Shown here one piece after another: positions 35,332 to 43,660 of a DNA stretch of 64,000 nt (position 1 is the first letter of the stretch; each line of letters opens with the position of its first letter). The position numbers and the translations under genes were made by a program. Source of the DNA: SHXO01 sp964523885 (GTDB taxonomy: Bacteria > Pseudomonadota > Gammaproteobacteria > Burkholderiales > SHXO01). The notes beneath the pieces are model-generated. The model searched no databases, had not been told where the DNA came from, and saw nothing but the letters and a program-made list of their open reading frames with translations. The stretch lies in contig CAZFYX010000094.1 of assembly GCA_964523885.1 (NCBI GenBank), positions 1 through 64,000 on the forward strand, in the 5' to 3' direction.

Positions 35332-38253
35332 TCAGCGCTTCGCACCCGCGTCGGCCCCGCGCGGCGCTGCCCCGACATCCGACGGCGCGGCGACCGGCGC
35401 CAGCGTCGTGGTCGTCAGGTCGCGCGGCGCGATGATCACCGGTAGCGCGCGCTTCGGGTCGAGATACTTGCGTGCCACCTGGTCGAGGTCTGCCACGGTC
35501 AACGAGGAGATCTCCTGCAGGCTCGTGGCGGCACGGGCGAGCTTCTCGGGCCGCTCCTGCGAACCGCTGATGATGGCGTTGAGCAGGTAGCTGTTGTTCG
35601 ACAGCATCCTGCGCAGCTCGCTCACGACCGGGTTGCGTGCCCGCTCCAGCTCGTCGGCCGTCACCCCCTTCTCGTAGACCTCGCCGCCGATCGCGACGAT
35701 CTCCTCGGCCAGCACCTGCGCCTTCTGGGGCGGGGCGTCCACCACGGCGTAGAGGAATCCGAAGCCGGGGAAGACCTGGCTCGGTGCGTGATCGCCCTGC
35801 GCGGTGTAGGTGAGCCCCTGCAGGTTGCGCACGCGCTCCAGCACGCGGTTGCCGACCACCTTCGCCAGCACGAACAGGCGGCGCACGTCGTGCAGCTGAC
35901 TGAAGTCGGTGGTGGGCCAGTACACCGCGGCCAGCGCCTTCGGATCGCTGGTCTCGTACGGGAAGGTGGTCAGCGCCTTGGCGTCGGGAAAGTGCACGAC
36001 GCGGGCGGCATCGAACGCCGGCTTCTCGGCCGCCCGGGTCGGCAGGCTGCCGAACGTGGCGGCGAGCATGCCGATCGTGGCATCCATGTCGAAGTCGCCG
36101 ACGATGGAAACCTCGAGGTAGCCGCGCGAGAGCGGTTCGCGCAGTGCCTCGCGGACCTCGTCCAACGTGCGGGCGGCCAGCATGGCCTGCTCGGGGTAGC
36201 CGAAGCGCGGATCGCCTCCGCGCAGGTAGCGCACCACCTCCTTCTGCATGATGCCCATGGGGGTGCGCTCGAGGCTCTGGTAGAGCTGCGGCAGACCCTG
36301 GCGGAAGCGTGCCTGCGCCTCCGGGCGATAGGCAGGATCGACCAGGTAGGCCGCGAGCAGCTGCAGCTGGAGCTGCAGGTCCTGCGGCGTGGTGCGGCCG
36401 GCGAGCACGAAGGCGTCGTCGTCGACGTCGAAGCTCATGCCGACCGTGCGTCCGGCGGTGAGGCGGGTGAGATCGTCGAGGGTGTGCTTGCCCAGGCCGC
36501 CCGCCATGAAGGCCGACTCGGCGAGCTGTTCGAGGCCCGGCTTGTCCTGCGGCAGCTGGAGCCGGCCGCCGCCCGCGCGCACCGCGACCAGCACGGAGTT
36601 GGCCTCGAAGTCGGTGCGCTTGAGGTTGACCCGCACGTTGTTGGCGAAGCGCAGCTGGGTCACGTCCAGCACGTCGGTCTGCTTGCGCGAGACCACCGCG
36701 GACGGAGTACCGAAGCTCTGGTAGGCGAACTCCTGCTGCGCCCCCTTCGCCGGCGGCGCGACCGCCACCGCCTGGCTGGACCGGTACGCCTGCGTGATCG
36801 CGGCCTGCGCGTCATCCAGCTTGACCGGACCGGACACCATGATCAGCGGGCCGCTGCCGTTCCACAGCTGGCGCGCCGCCGCGAGCATCGTGTCGGGCGT
36901 CACCTCCGCGAGCATCTTGCGCACTTCCTGCACGTCCTGCTCCGGGCTCGTGAAGGTGTGCCGCTCGATCAGGCTGCCCACGATCTCCTCGGCCAGCTCG
37001 TTCGACTCGCGCGTGGCGGCGCCGCGCAGCGCCTGCTCGTAGTGGCTCACGACCTGGCGCACCTGCTCGTCGATCTCAGCCTCGGTGAAGCCGTACGTCA
37101 ACGCGCGGCGCAGCTCCTGCTCCGCCACTGCGACACCTTCGCGCCAGCGCTCGGGCTGGGTGTTGATGGTGATCGCGCCGATGCGCGCCACGTCGGCGAA
37201 GTCGTCGGTGTAGGCTGCCCCGCCGAGGAACGGCGCATCCGGCTGCAGCGCGAGGGTGGCCAGGCGCCGGCTGATGATCGCGTGTGCCAGGTAGAGGTCG
37301 AGGTCCTGCACCCGCCTGGCGTGCACGTCGGGCTGCGGCGTGATCGGCTTGACCACCTGCAGCGCGACGTTGGTACGCCCCTCCGCTTCGTAGTGCACCC
37401 GCGCTTCGAGTCCGCGCTGGCCGATCGTGCCCACGTCCGGATTGGGCACTTCGGGCCCGCGGGCGCGCAGGTCGGCGAAGTGGGTGCGGATCAGCCCTTC
37501 GATCTGCTTCGGATCGAAGGCGCCGACGACCACCAGGGTGGTGCGTGACGGCGTGTAGTAGTCGCGGTAGAAGGCCTCGATGCGTTCGCGCGGCGCGTTG
37601 CCGACGACCTCCTCGGTGCCGATCGGGCTGCGCTTCGCGATCAGCGTGTCGGGCATGATGAAGCCGAGGTTGGCGTCCATGGCCCGAAACTGGGCGGTGT
37701 CGCGCAGGCGCTTCTCGCTCAGGATCACGCCGCGCTCGCGCTCCAGATCGCTGCCGGGGATAAGCAGCTTGTCCAGCTTCTCGCGCATCACGAACAGGCT
37801 CTTGTCGAGCACCGCGGGATCGTTGGACGGCAGCTCCAGCTGGTAGACGGTGTTGTCGTAGCTGGTGCGGGCGTTGGTGTCGGCACCGAAGGCCATGCCC
37901 AGGCGTTCGAGGTACTGGACCAGGTCGCCGGCGGGCATGTTCCGGCTGCCCTTGAACGCCATGTGCTCGAGGAAGTGCGCCAGCCCGCGCTGGTCGTCCT
38001 GCTCCATCAGCGAACCGGCATCCACCAGCATGCGGATGCTGATCCGGTCCTTGGGCGTGTTGTTGGGCAGCAGGACATAGCGCATGCCGTTGTCCAGGCG
38101 TCCCCAGATGACGTTGGGGTCGGGCGCGACGTCGCTCGATTCGTGGGGCCAGGCGGTGCGCCGCTCCAACTCGCGCGCCTGGACACCGGTGCCGGCCAGG
38201 AGCGCCGCAATCAGCAGCAGGATGAAGGGGACGGACGTGCGGTGGAAGCGCAT
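35332..38253 (-). CDS. Periplasmic M16-family zinc metallopeptidase (two-domain, pitrilysin-like)
   Basis: 973 residues. The signal peptide is about 1-26. The first M16 repeat carries the inverted zinc motif HFLEH (93-97, in LAHFLEHMAFKG) and the distal Glu region (RERGVILSEKRLR). A second, degenerate M16 repeat lies in the C-terminal half (RVNLKRTDFEANSVLVAVRA). Such enzymes degrade peptides in the periplasm as a clamshell. The same open frame extends far upstream through ETF-QO out of frame; the start is set at the ATG 38253 because the signal peptide begins there. The tail is Pro/Ala-rich. Confidence 0.92.
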   Translation of the reverse strand: MRFHRTSVPFILLLIAALLAGTGVQARELERRTAWPHESSDVAPDPNVIWGRLDNGMRYVLLPNNTPKDRISIRMLVDAGSLMEQDDQRGLAHFLEHMAFKGSRNMPAGDLVQYLERLGMAFGADTNARTSYDNTVYQLELPSNDPAVLDKSLFVMREKLDKLLIPGSDLERERGVILSEKRLRDTAQFRAMDANLGFIMPDTLIAKRSPIGTEEVVGNAPRERIEAFYRDYYTPSRTTLVVVGAFDPKQIEGLIRTHFADLRARGPEVPNPDVGTIGQRGLEARVHYEAEGRTNVALQVVKPITPQPDVHARRVQDLDLYLAHAIISRRLATLALQPDAPFLGGAAYTDDFADVARIGAITINTQPERWREGVAVAEQELRRALTYGFTEAEIDEQVRQVVSHYEQALRGAATRESNELAEEIVGSLIERHTFTSPEQDVQEVRKMLAEVTPDTMLAAARQLWNGSGPLIMVSGPVKLDDAQAAITQAYRSSQAVAVAPPAKGAQQEFAYQSFGTPSAVVSRKQTDVLDVTQLRFANNVRVNLKRTDFEANSVLVAVRAGGGRLQLPQDKPGLEQLAESAFMAGGLGKHTLDDLTRLTAGRTVGMSFDVDDDAFVLAGRTTPQDLQLQLQLLAAYLVDPAYRPEAQARFRQGLPQLYQSLERTPMGIMQKEVVRYLRGGDPRFGYPEQAMLAARTLDEVREALREPLSRGYLEVSIVGDFDMDATIGMLAATFGSLPTRAAEKPAFDAARVVHFPDAKALTTFPYETSDPKALAAVYWPTTDFSQLHDVRRLFVLAKVVGNRVLERVRNLQGLTYTAQGDHAPSQVFPGFGFLYAVVDAPPQKAQVLAEEIVAIGGEVYEKGVTADELERARNPVVSELRRMLSNNSYLLNAIISGSQERPEKLARAATSLQEISSLTVADLDQVARKYLDPKRALPVIIAPRDLTTTTLAPVAAPSDVGAAPRGADAGAKR

Positions 38254-38381
38254 GCGGGTGGGCACCTGGAGCGAAGCGTTGAAATGGGTCGGCCGCGCTT
38301 CGCGCGGCCGCATGCCCTCAAGACCGGGCGGAACGCCGGGAGTTCCCGGACCGCAAGCAAGCCGGATGCCGCCGGCGCGGC

Positions 38382-40016
38382 TCACATGTTCGGATAATTG
38401 GGCCCGCCGCCGCCCTCGGGCACTACCCAGTCGATGTTCTGGGTGGGGTCCTTGATGTCGCAGGTCTTGCAGTGCACGCAGTTCTGCGCGTTGATCTGCA
38501 GGCGCGGGTTGCGCCCCTCTGCGTCGCGGACGATCTCGTACACGCCGGCCGGGCAGTAGCGCTGCTCGGGCGCGTCGTATTCGGCCAGGTTGACGGCGAT
38601 GGGCGCTGCCGGGTCCCTGAGCCGCAGGTGGCTGGGCTGGTCCTCTTCGTGGTTGGTGCTGGACAGGAACACCGAGGACAGGCGGTCGAAGGTGACCACG
38701 CCGTCGGGCTTCGGGTAATCGATGGGCTGGTACTGCCCCTTGCGTTTGAGCTGCTCGTGGTCGGCGTGGTTGTGCAGCGTCCAGGGGGCCTTGCCGCGCA
38801 GCACGTAGGTTTCCAGCGCGCCATAGCCCATGGCGGCCCAGAAGCCCCAGTGGAAGCTGGGCCGGATGTTGCGCACGGTGTTCAGCTCGTCCCACAGCCA
38901 GGTCCTGCGCAGGCGCTCGGGATAGGTGGTGACCTCGGGGCCATCGCCTCCGGTCAGGTGGTCGTACAGCGCCTCCGCGGCAGTCATGCCCGACTTCATC
39001 GCCGTGTGCGTGCCCTTGATCTTGGGCACGTTGAGGAAGCCGGCGGTGTCGCCCACCAGCAGTCCGCCCGCGAAGGTGAGGCGGGGCAGCGATTGCAGGC
39101 CGCCCTCCGACAGCGCGCGCGCCCCATAGGCGATGCGCCGGCCGCCTTCGAACGTGGGCCGGATCGCAGGGTGGTTCTTGAAGCGCTGGAACTCCTCGTA
39201 GGGACTGAGGTAGGGATTCTGGTAGTCCAGCCCGACCACGAAGCCCACCGCGACCTGGTTGCTGCCGAGGTGATAGAGGAACGAGCCGCCGTAGGTGCTG
39301 GTGTCCAGCGGCCAGCCCACGGTGTGGATCACCAGCCCGGCCTGGGCCCTGGCGGGGTCGACTTCCCAGAGCTCCTTGATGCCGATGCCGTAGGTCTGCG
39401 GGTCGACGCCTTCGCGCAGGCCGAAGCGCTCGAACAGACGCTTGGTCAGCGATCCGCGGCAGCCCTCGGCGAACACGGTCTGGCGCGCGTGCAGCTCCAT
39501 GCCCGGCTGGTAGCGCTCGGTCTGCTCTCCGCCCTTGCCGATGCCCATGTCGCCGGTCGCAACGCCCTTCACCCGGCCGTCCTCGTGATAGAGCACTTCG
39601 GCCGCCGCGAAGCCCGGATAGATCTCCACGCCGAGCGCTTCGGCCTGCTCGCCGAGCCAGCGGCAGACGTTGCCCAGGCTCACGATGTAGTTGCCCTCGT
39701 TGTGCATCTGCGGGGGCGTGGGCAGGCGCCACGCCCTGGAGGCGGTGAGGAACAGCAGGCGGTCCTCTCGCGCCGGGGTCTCCAGCGGTGCGCCGCGCTC
39801 CTTCCAGTCGGGGAACAGCTCGTTGAGCGCACGCGGTTCGACCACGGCACCGGACAGGATGTGGGCACCGACCTCGGAGCCCTTCTCGATCACGCACACC
39901 GACAGGTCGGTGCCGCGCTCGGCGCACAGCTGCTTCAGCCGGATGGCGGTGGCGAGCCCCGATGGGCCCGCACCGACCACCACGACGTCATACTCCATCG
40001 ACTCGCGTTCTGACAT
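38382..40016 (-). CDS. Electron transfer flavoprotein-ubiquinone oxidoreductase (ETF-QO)
   Basis: 544 residues. Passes electrons from reduced ETF to ubiquinone, so it links the etfBA and acyl-CoA dehydrogenase genes here to respiration. Features: FAD motif VVVVGAGPSGLATAIRL near the start, GAHILSGAVVEPRAL, and at the C-terminus a [4Fe-4S] cluster domain with NCVHCKTCDIKDP plus the upstream Cys in YCPAGVYE. The end GGGGPNYPNM is typical. ATG at 40016. It is divergent from the thioesterase gene, with an inverted repeat in the shared 90-base region. No coupling to the M16 gene downstream is needed (128-base gap). Confidence 0.96.
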   Translation of the reverse strand: MSERESMEYDVVVVGAGPSGLATAIRLKQLCAERGTDLSVCVIEKGSEVGAHILSGAVVEPRALNELFPDWKERGAPLETPAREDRLLFLTASRAWRLPTPPQMHNEGNYIVSLGNVCRWLGEQAEALGVEIYPGFAAAEVLYHEDGRVKGVATGDMGIGKGGEQTERYQPGMELHARQTVFAEGCRGSLTKRLFERFGLREGVDPQTYGIGIKELWEVDPARAQAGLVIHTVGWPLDTSTYGGSFLYHLGSNQVAVGFVVGLDYQNPYLSPYEEFQRFKNHPAIRPTFEGGRRIAYGARALSEGGLQSLPRLTFAGGLLVGDTAGFLNVPKIKGTHTAMKSGMTAAEALYDHLTGGDGPEVTTYPERLRRTWLWDELNTVRNIRPSFHWGFWAAMGYGALETYVLRGKAPWTLHNHADHEQLKRKGQYQPIDYPKPDGVVTFDRLSSVFLSSTNHEEDQPSHLRLRDPAAPIAVNLAEYDAPEQRYCPAGVYEIVRDAEGRNPRLQINAQNCVHCKTCDIKDPTQNIDWVVPEGGGGPNYPNM

Positions 40017-40068
40017 GGCCTTTCTCTGGCGGCGCGGGGCGCGGTGCGCCCCTTGCTACAATCAAGCG

Positions 40069-40093
40069 GAAACGGACGATATTAAACCGTTTC
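40069..40093. promoter_or_regulatory. Inverted repeat in the ETF-QO/thioesterase divergent region
   Basis: GAAACGG, 11-base spacer, CCGTTTC. The arms resemble PsrA-type half-sites (GAAAC/GTTTC) but the spacing is longer than the usual four bases. It could be an operator for both genes or chance. Confidence 0.4.
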
Positions 40094-40106
40094 AGGGAGC
40101 AGCAAA

Positions 40107-40535
40107 GTGGTCGAGCGCGGACAGGACGCGAAGCTGGTGCACGTGGAGCGCATGCAGATGCGCTGGGGCGACATGGATGCCCTCGGGCACATGAACAACA
40201 CGGTCTACTTCCGCTACCTCGAGCAGGCGCGCATCTCGTGGTTCGACAAGCTCGGCGCGGACTACACCCGCATGCCAGAGGGCGCGATCCTGGGCAGCAT
40301 CTCCTGCCGCTTCATCATCCCCGCAGTGTACCCGGCCGATCTCGACGTCACCCTGCTGGCCGGGCCACCCCGGCGCAGCACGTTCTCGCTGTTCAGCGAG
40401 ATCCGCGAGCACAGCCAGTCCGAGCGGGTGTATGCGCGGGCCGAAGCCGTGATGGTGTGGATCGATCTGAAGGAAGGCAGGTCCCGGCCGCTGCCGGACT
40501 GGCTGCGCAAGCTGCTGCCTGCGCCGCACGAGTGA
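40107..40535 (+). CDS. Acyl-CoA thioesterase, YbgC/4-hydroxybenzoyl-CoA thioesterase-like
   Basis: 142 residues, hotdog fold. The active-site region RWGDMDALGHMNNTVYFRYL carries the D-x3-GH-x-NN pattern with the catalytic Asp. FIIPAVYPADLDVTLLAG forms the central strands. It hydrolyses an acyl-CoA; the substrate class is unknown. It starts at a GTG after GGGAGC; no in-frame ATG lies close by. It is transcribed away from ETF-QO and may share its control region. Confidence 0.88.
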   Translation: MVERGQDAKLVHVERMQMRWGDMDALGHMNNTVYFRYLEQARISWFDKLGADYTRMPEGAILGSISCRFIIPAVYPADLDVTLLAGPPRRSTFSLFSEIREHSQSERVYARAEAVMVWIDLKEGRSRPLPDWLRKLLPAPHE

Positions 40536-40563
40536 GCCCGGTGCGTTTCCCGGTGGCCGTCCC

Positions 40564-41343
40564 TCAGGCGGGCTGCTGGCCGCGCAGCGCGTCCGCGTCG
40601 AACACCTGTCCCGACACGCCGCGGCTGTCCGGTCCCACCAGGTAGAGATAAAGCGGCATCAGGCTGTCGATGCTCGCGCGGGATGCCGGCAGCTCGCCCG
40701 GGTGGGTCCGCGCACGGCAGGGCGAGTCCACCTTCCCGGGCACCACCAGGTTGATGCGCATGTGCGGCGATTGCTCCCACTCCTGCGCCAGGATCCGGGC
40801 ATAGGGCGTCAGTCCGCTCTTCGACACGGCGAAGCCCCCCCAGTAGGCGCTGGGGTGCAGCGCGTGGGTCTCGCTGGTCACCACCACGGATGCGTCCGGT
40901 GCCGCGCGCAGCAGCGGCAGGCAGGCCTTCGTCAGCGCGAACGGCGCGACCGTGTTCACGCGCAGCAGCCGCACCCAGTCGTCGAGATGTTCGTATTCGA
41001 GCGCGGTCAGGTGCACGAAGTGCGCGGCGTTGTGGAGGATGCCGTCCAGGCGCCCGAACTGCGAGCGGATGGTCTGCTCGACGTTGTCGTAGTCGCGTTC
41101 GCCCGCGGTCGACAGGTCCAGCGGCAGCAGGGCGGGCTCCGCCGCGCCGCCGGTGGTGATCTCGTCGTAGACCTGCTCCAGGCGCTGGACGTTGCGGCCG
41201 TGCAGGATCACCGAGGCGCCATGCGCAGCGAAGGTCCGTGCCGCAGCCGCGCCGATGCCGGTGCTGGCGCCGGTGACGAGCACCACGCGGCCCTTGAGCA
41301 GCGCGGGTGCGGCTTGGTAGTGCAGGGGATCGGGCAGAGCCAT
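40564..41343 (-). CDS. SDR-family oxidoreductase (YciK-like) with Phe at the catalytic Tyr position
   Basis: 259 residues. LVTGASTGIGAAAARTFAAH is the NAD(P) motif, ILHNAAHFV replaces the usual NNAG, and LLRVNTVAPFALTKACLPLL is typical of YciK-type SDRs. The YxxxK pair reads FAVSK, so the catalytic Tyr is Phe; a Tyr four positions earlier (AYWGG) is unlikely to substitute without rearrangement. The codon is TTC and the frame is intact around the 7-C run at 40835-40841. It lies ten bases downstream of hpnE on the same strand, so it may be cotranscribed with the squalene genes. Activity is uncertain. Confidence 0.82.
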   Translation of the reverse strand: MALPDPLHYQAAPALLKGRVVLVTGASTGIGAAAARTFAAHGASVILHGRNVQRLEQVYDEITTGGAAEPALLPLDLSTAGERDYDNVEQTIRSQFGRLDGILHNAAHFVHLTALEYEHLDDWVRLLRVNTVAPFALTKACLPLLRAAPDASVVVTSETHALHPSAYWGGFAVSKSGLTPYARILAQEWEQSPHMRINLVVPGKVDSPCRARTHPGELPASRASIDSLMPLYLYLVGPDSRGVSGQVFDADALRGQQPA

Positions 41344-41353
41344 CGCGTGTTCC

Positions 41354-42697
41354 TCATCCAGGGGCGGGCGCCGCGTCGGTGCCCGCGGGTTCGTCGGCCA
41401 GCGCCAGCCGGGCGCAGGTGATGCCGCTGCGCACGGCAGCCTCGAGGGTGCCGGGGTACGGGCTGTCGGTGTAGTCCCCGGCGAGGTAGAGGCCGGCCAG
41501 CGGGGTGCGTTGCGAGGGACGGGACAGACCGGGCGTGCACGCGAACGTCGCGCGCTGCTCGGTGATCACCTTGCTCCACGCCGGCGGACCGGGCAGGGCG
41601 GGGAACGCCTGCTGCAACTCGGCGTGCACGACGGCGGTGAGTGCGGGGTGGTCCAGGTCCTCGTGCGCACCGTGCGCGCTGATGACCACTGCAAGCAGGC
41701 CCGCCTGGCTGCACAACTGCCCCCGGTCGAACACCCACTGGGCCAGCCCGCCGGCGAGTCCGAGCATCGGTTGCGGGATCCGTACCTGCGGCGGGTACTG
41801 CAGATAGACCGTGCAGATCGGCTCGTGGCGCAGCGCTGCGATCTGGTCCAGCACCGGACGCATGGGGGCGAGACCGCCGAGCACGTCCGGCACGCGATAG
41901 GGCGGGAGGGCGCACACCACCTGATGGAAGCGCTCGATGCCGTCACTGGTCAGCACTTCGAAGCCGGCCTCCGTGGGGCGCACCTGCTTGACCGCGCGGC
42001 CGGGCAGGATCCGCCCGCCGTGCGCCTCGACGTAGCGGCAGGCCGGATCGGGAAACAGGCGGCTGAGGTCCTCGCCGGGCAGGAGCATCTGGCTGTCGGC
42101 GCGCGCGCCGTTCAGGCTGTCACGGAGCACGTTGAGGAAGACCTGGGCCGAGGCTGCCTCGGGCGGCGTGTTGAGCGCCGCCACGCACAGCGGCTCCCAG
42201 AGATAGCGCCGCGCGTTCTCGCCCTGCGCATGACGGGTGAGCAGATCGGCCACCGTGACGTCGGTGTCGATCCGGAAGCCGGTCGCACGCATGCTCTGCA
42301 TGAAGCGGGCCGCCGCGATGCGTTCACCCCAGCGCAGGCCGCGCGCCGTGAGCAGTCCGGCGGCGAGGTGCAGCGGCGCCGGGAGCGCGGGCGCGCGCAG
42401 CCGGAACCTGCCGTGCACGTGCAGGTCCAGCGGCAGGGTGCGCAGGCCGGTGTCGGTCCCGCGCACGAGGCGCAGCAGCCGCAGCGTCTCGCGATACGCG
42501 CCCACGAGGATGTGTGCGCCGTTGTCCAGCGCCAGCCCGTTGACGTCGACCCGGCGCGCTCGCCCGCCAAGCGTGCGGGCCGCCTCGAACACCGTGACCG
42601 GCGCGCCCGCGCACGCGAGCTCCACCGCAGCGGCCATGCCGGCCCAGCCGGCGCCGATCACGGCGAGAGGCGAGAGGCGAGAGGCTGGAGGGGGCAT
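41354..42697 (-). CDS. hpnE: Hydroxysqualene dehydroxylase HpnE
   Basis: FAD-dependent enzyme (447 residues) that reduces hydroxysqualene to squalene, the third step of the HpnCDE route from farnesyl diphosphate. AVIGAGWAGMAAAVELACAG is the FAD dinucleotide motif, NGLALDNGAHILVGAYRETL the HpnE signature, and LYLAGDYTDSPYPGTLEAAV the C-terminal FAD segment. The first 12 codons (PPPASRLSPLA) come from family-B repeat DNA; the conserved protein starts only at LAVIGAG. The true start may be nearby and the SD is unclear. hpnE-hpnD-hpnC read in the same direction, interrupted by the repeat between hpnD and hpnE. Confidence 0.93.
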   Translation of the reverse strand: MPPPASRLSPLAVIGAGWAGMAAAVELACAGAPVTVFEAARTLGGRARRVDVNGLALDNGAHILVGAYRETLRLLRLVRGTDTGLRTLPLDLHVHGRFRLRAPALPAPLHLAAGLLTARGLRWGERIAAARFMQSMRATGFRIDTDVTVADLLTRHAQGENARRYLWEPLCVAALNTPPEAASAQVFLNVLRDSLNGARADSQMLLPGEDLSRLFPDPACRYVEAHGGRILPGRAVKQVRPTEAGFEVLTSDGIERFHQVVCALPPYRVPDVLGGLAPMRPVLDQIAALRHEPICTVYLQYPPQVRIPQPMLGLAGGLAQWVFDRGQLCSQAGLLAVVISAHGAHEDLDHPALTAVVHAELQQAFPALPGPPAWSKVITEQRATFACTPGLSRPSQRTPLAGLYLAGDYTDSPYPGTLEAAVRSGITCARLALADEPAGTDAAPAPG

Positions 42698-42820
42698 AGG
42701 CGAGAGGCGAGAGGCTAGAGGCTAGAGGCTAGAGGCGGGAGGCCAGAGGCTGCAGACAACAAAGCACCCGGGAGCTGGCCACCAGTCCTCTGGCCTCTCG
42801 CTTCTGGCCTCTAGCCTTCC
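42663..42820. repeat. Family-B two-armed heptamer repeat, largest copy (B4)
   Basis: The left arm (42663-42751) has about a dozen units such as GAGAGGC, TAGAGGC and GGAGGCC, broken by a short insert near 42690-42700 that includes the hpnE start codon. The right arm (42787-42820) has GCCTCTCGCTTCTGGCCTCT units. The spacer holds GCAGACAACAAAGCACCCGG and onward. It fills the hpnD-hpnE gap and overlaps the hpnE 5' coding end. Confidence 0.88.
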
Positions 42821-42825
42821 CCGCA

Positions 42826-43659
42826 TCACCCCTTCACCCACGTCCGCCAGGCGATCCACAGCTTGCGCAGCGGCGTGAGCGCGATGCGCTGGTTGAGCAC
42901 CTTGCCGCCGGATGCGTCGATCTCGTCGAGCAGCGTGCGATAGATCGCCGCCATGATCAGCCCGGGGCGCTGCGGGCGGCGGTCGACCGCGGGCAGCAGT
43001 GCGAAGGCGCGCTCGTAGTACTCGCGGGCGCGCCGGATCTGGAACTGCATCAGCCGGCTGAAGCGCTCGTCCTCCTTCAGTGCGATGAGGTCGTCGGTGG
43101 CCAGGTCGAAGCGGGCCAGCTCGTCCAGCGGCAGGTAGATGCGGTTGCGGCGCACGTCCTCGCCGACGTCGCGCACGATGTTGGTGAGCTGGAACGCGAT
43201 GCCCAGCGTGCGGGCGTACTCCAGCGTCGCAGGCTGGGTGAAGCCGAAGATGCGCGCCGACAGCAGCCCGACCACGCCCGCGACCCGATGGCAGTAGACC
43301 TCCAGCGTGGCGAAGTCCGGGTAGCGGTTGTAATCGAGGTCCATGCGCATGCCCTCGATGATGTCGAGCATCAGCCCGCGCTCGAGTCCGAACGCCCCGA
43401 CCACCGGGGCGAGCGCCTGGCCCACCGGGTGCTGGGGGTTGCCGGCGAAGACGCGCCCGACCTCGTCGGTCCACCAAGCCAGCTTGGTGCGCGCCACGCC
43501 CGGGTCGGACACCTCGTCGACCACGTCGTCGACCTCGCGGCAGTACGCGTACAGCGCGGTGATGGCGCGGCGCCGGGGCGGGGGCAGGAACAGGAAGCTG
43601 TAGTAGAAGCTCGACCCGCTCGCGGCGGCCTTCTGCTGGCAGTACTCGTCCGGCGTCAT
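42826..43659 (-). CDS. hpnD: Presqualene diphosphate synthase HpnD
   Basis: 277 residues, all-helical prenyl synthase fold. It joins two farnesyl diphosphates to presqualene diphosphate. The two Asp-rich metal sites are YCREVDDVVDEVSD and QLTNIVRDVGEDVRRNRIYL. The start MTPDEYCQQKAAASGSSFYY matches the HpnD family; a longer upstream frame is coding sequence of hpnC in another frame. The ATG at 43659 lies one base after the hpnC stop, so the genes are coupled. HpnD ends just before the family-B repeat. Confidence 0.94.
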   Translation of the reverse strand: MTPDEYCQQKAAASGSSFYYSFLFLPPPRRRAITALYAYCREVDDVVDEVSDPGVARTKLAWWTDEVGRVFAGNPQHPVGQALAPVVGAFGLERGLMLDIIEGMRMDLDYNRYPDFATLEVYCHRVAGVVGLLSARIFGFTQPATLEYARTLGIAFQLTNIVRDVGEDVRRNRIYLPLDELARFDLATDDLIALKEDERFSRLMQFQIRRAREYYERAFALLPAVDRRPQRPGLIMAAIYRTLLDEIDASGGKVLNQRIALTPLRKLWIAWRTWVKG

Positions 43660-43660
43660 C

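Noticed and set aside
38254..39927. Upstream extension of the M16 peptidase frame, about 560 codons
   Set aside because: It runs out of frame through ETF-QO, which is clearly coding; the M16 signal peptide starts at 38253.
40835..40841. Run of seven Cs in the SDR gene as a possible frameshift
   Set aside because: The frame continues through it with sensible SDR sequence on both sides.
42663..42820. Regular short repeats resembling a CRISPR array
   Set aside because: Units of 7 bases without unique spacers of constant length, an inverted second arm and no cas genes.
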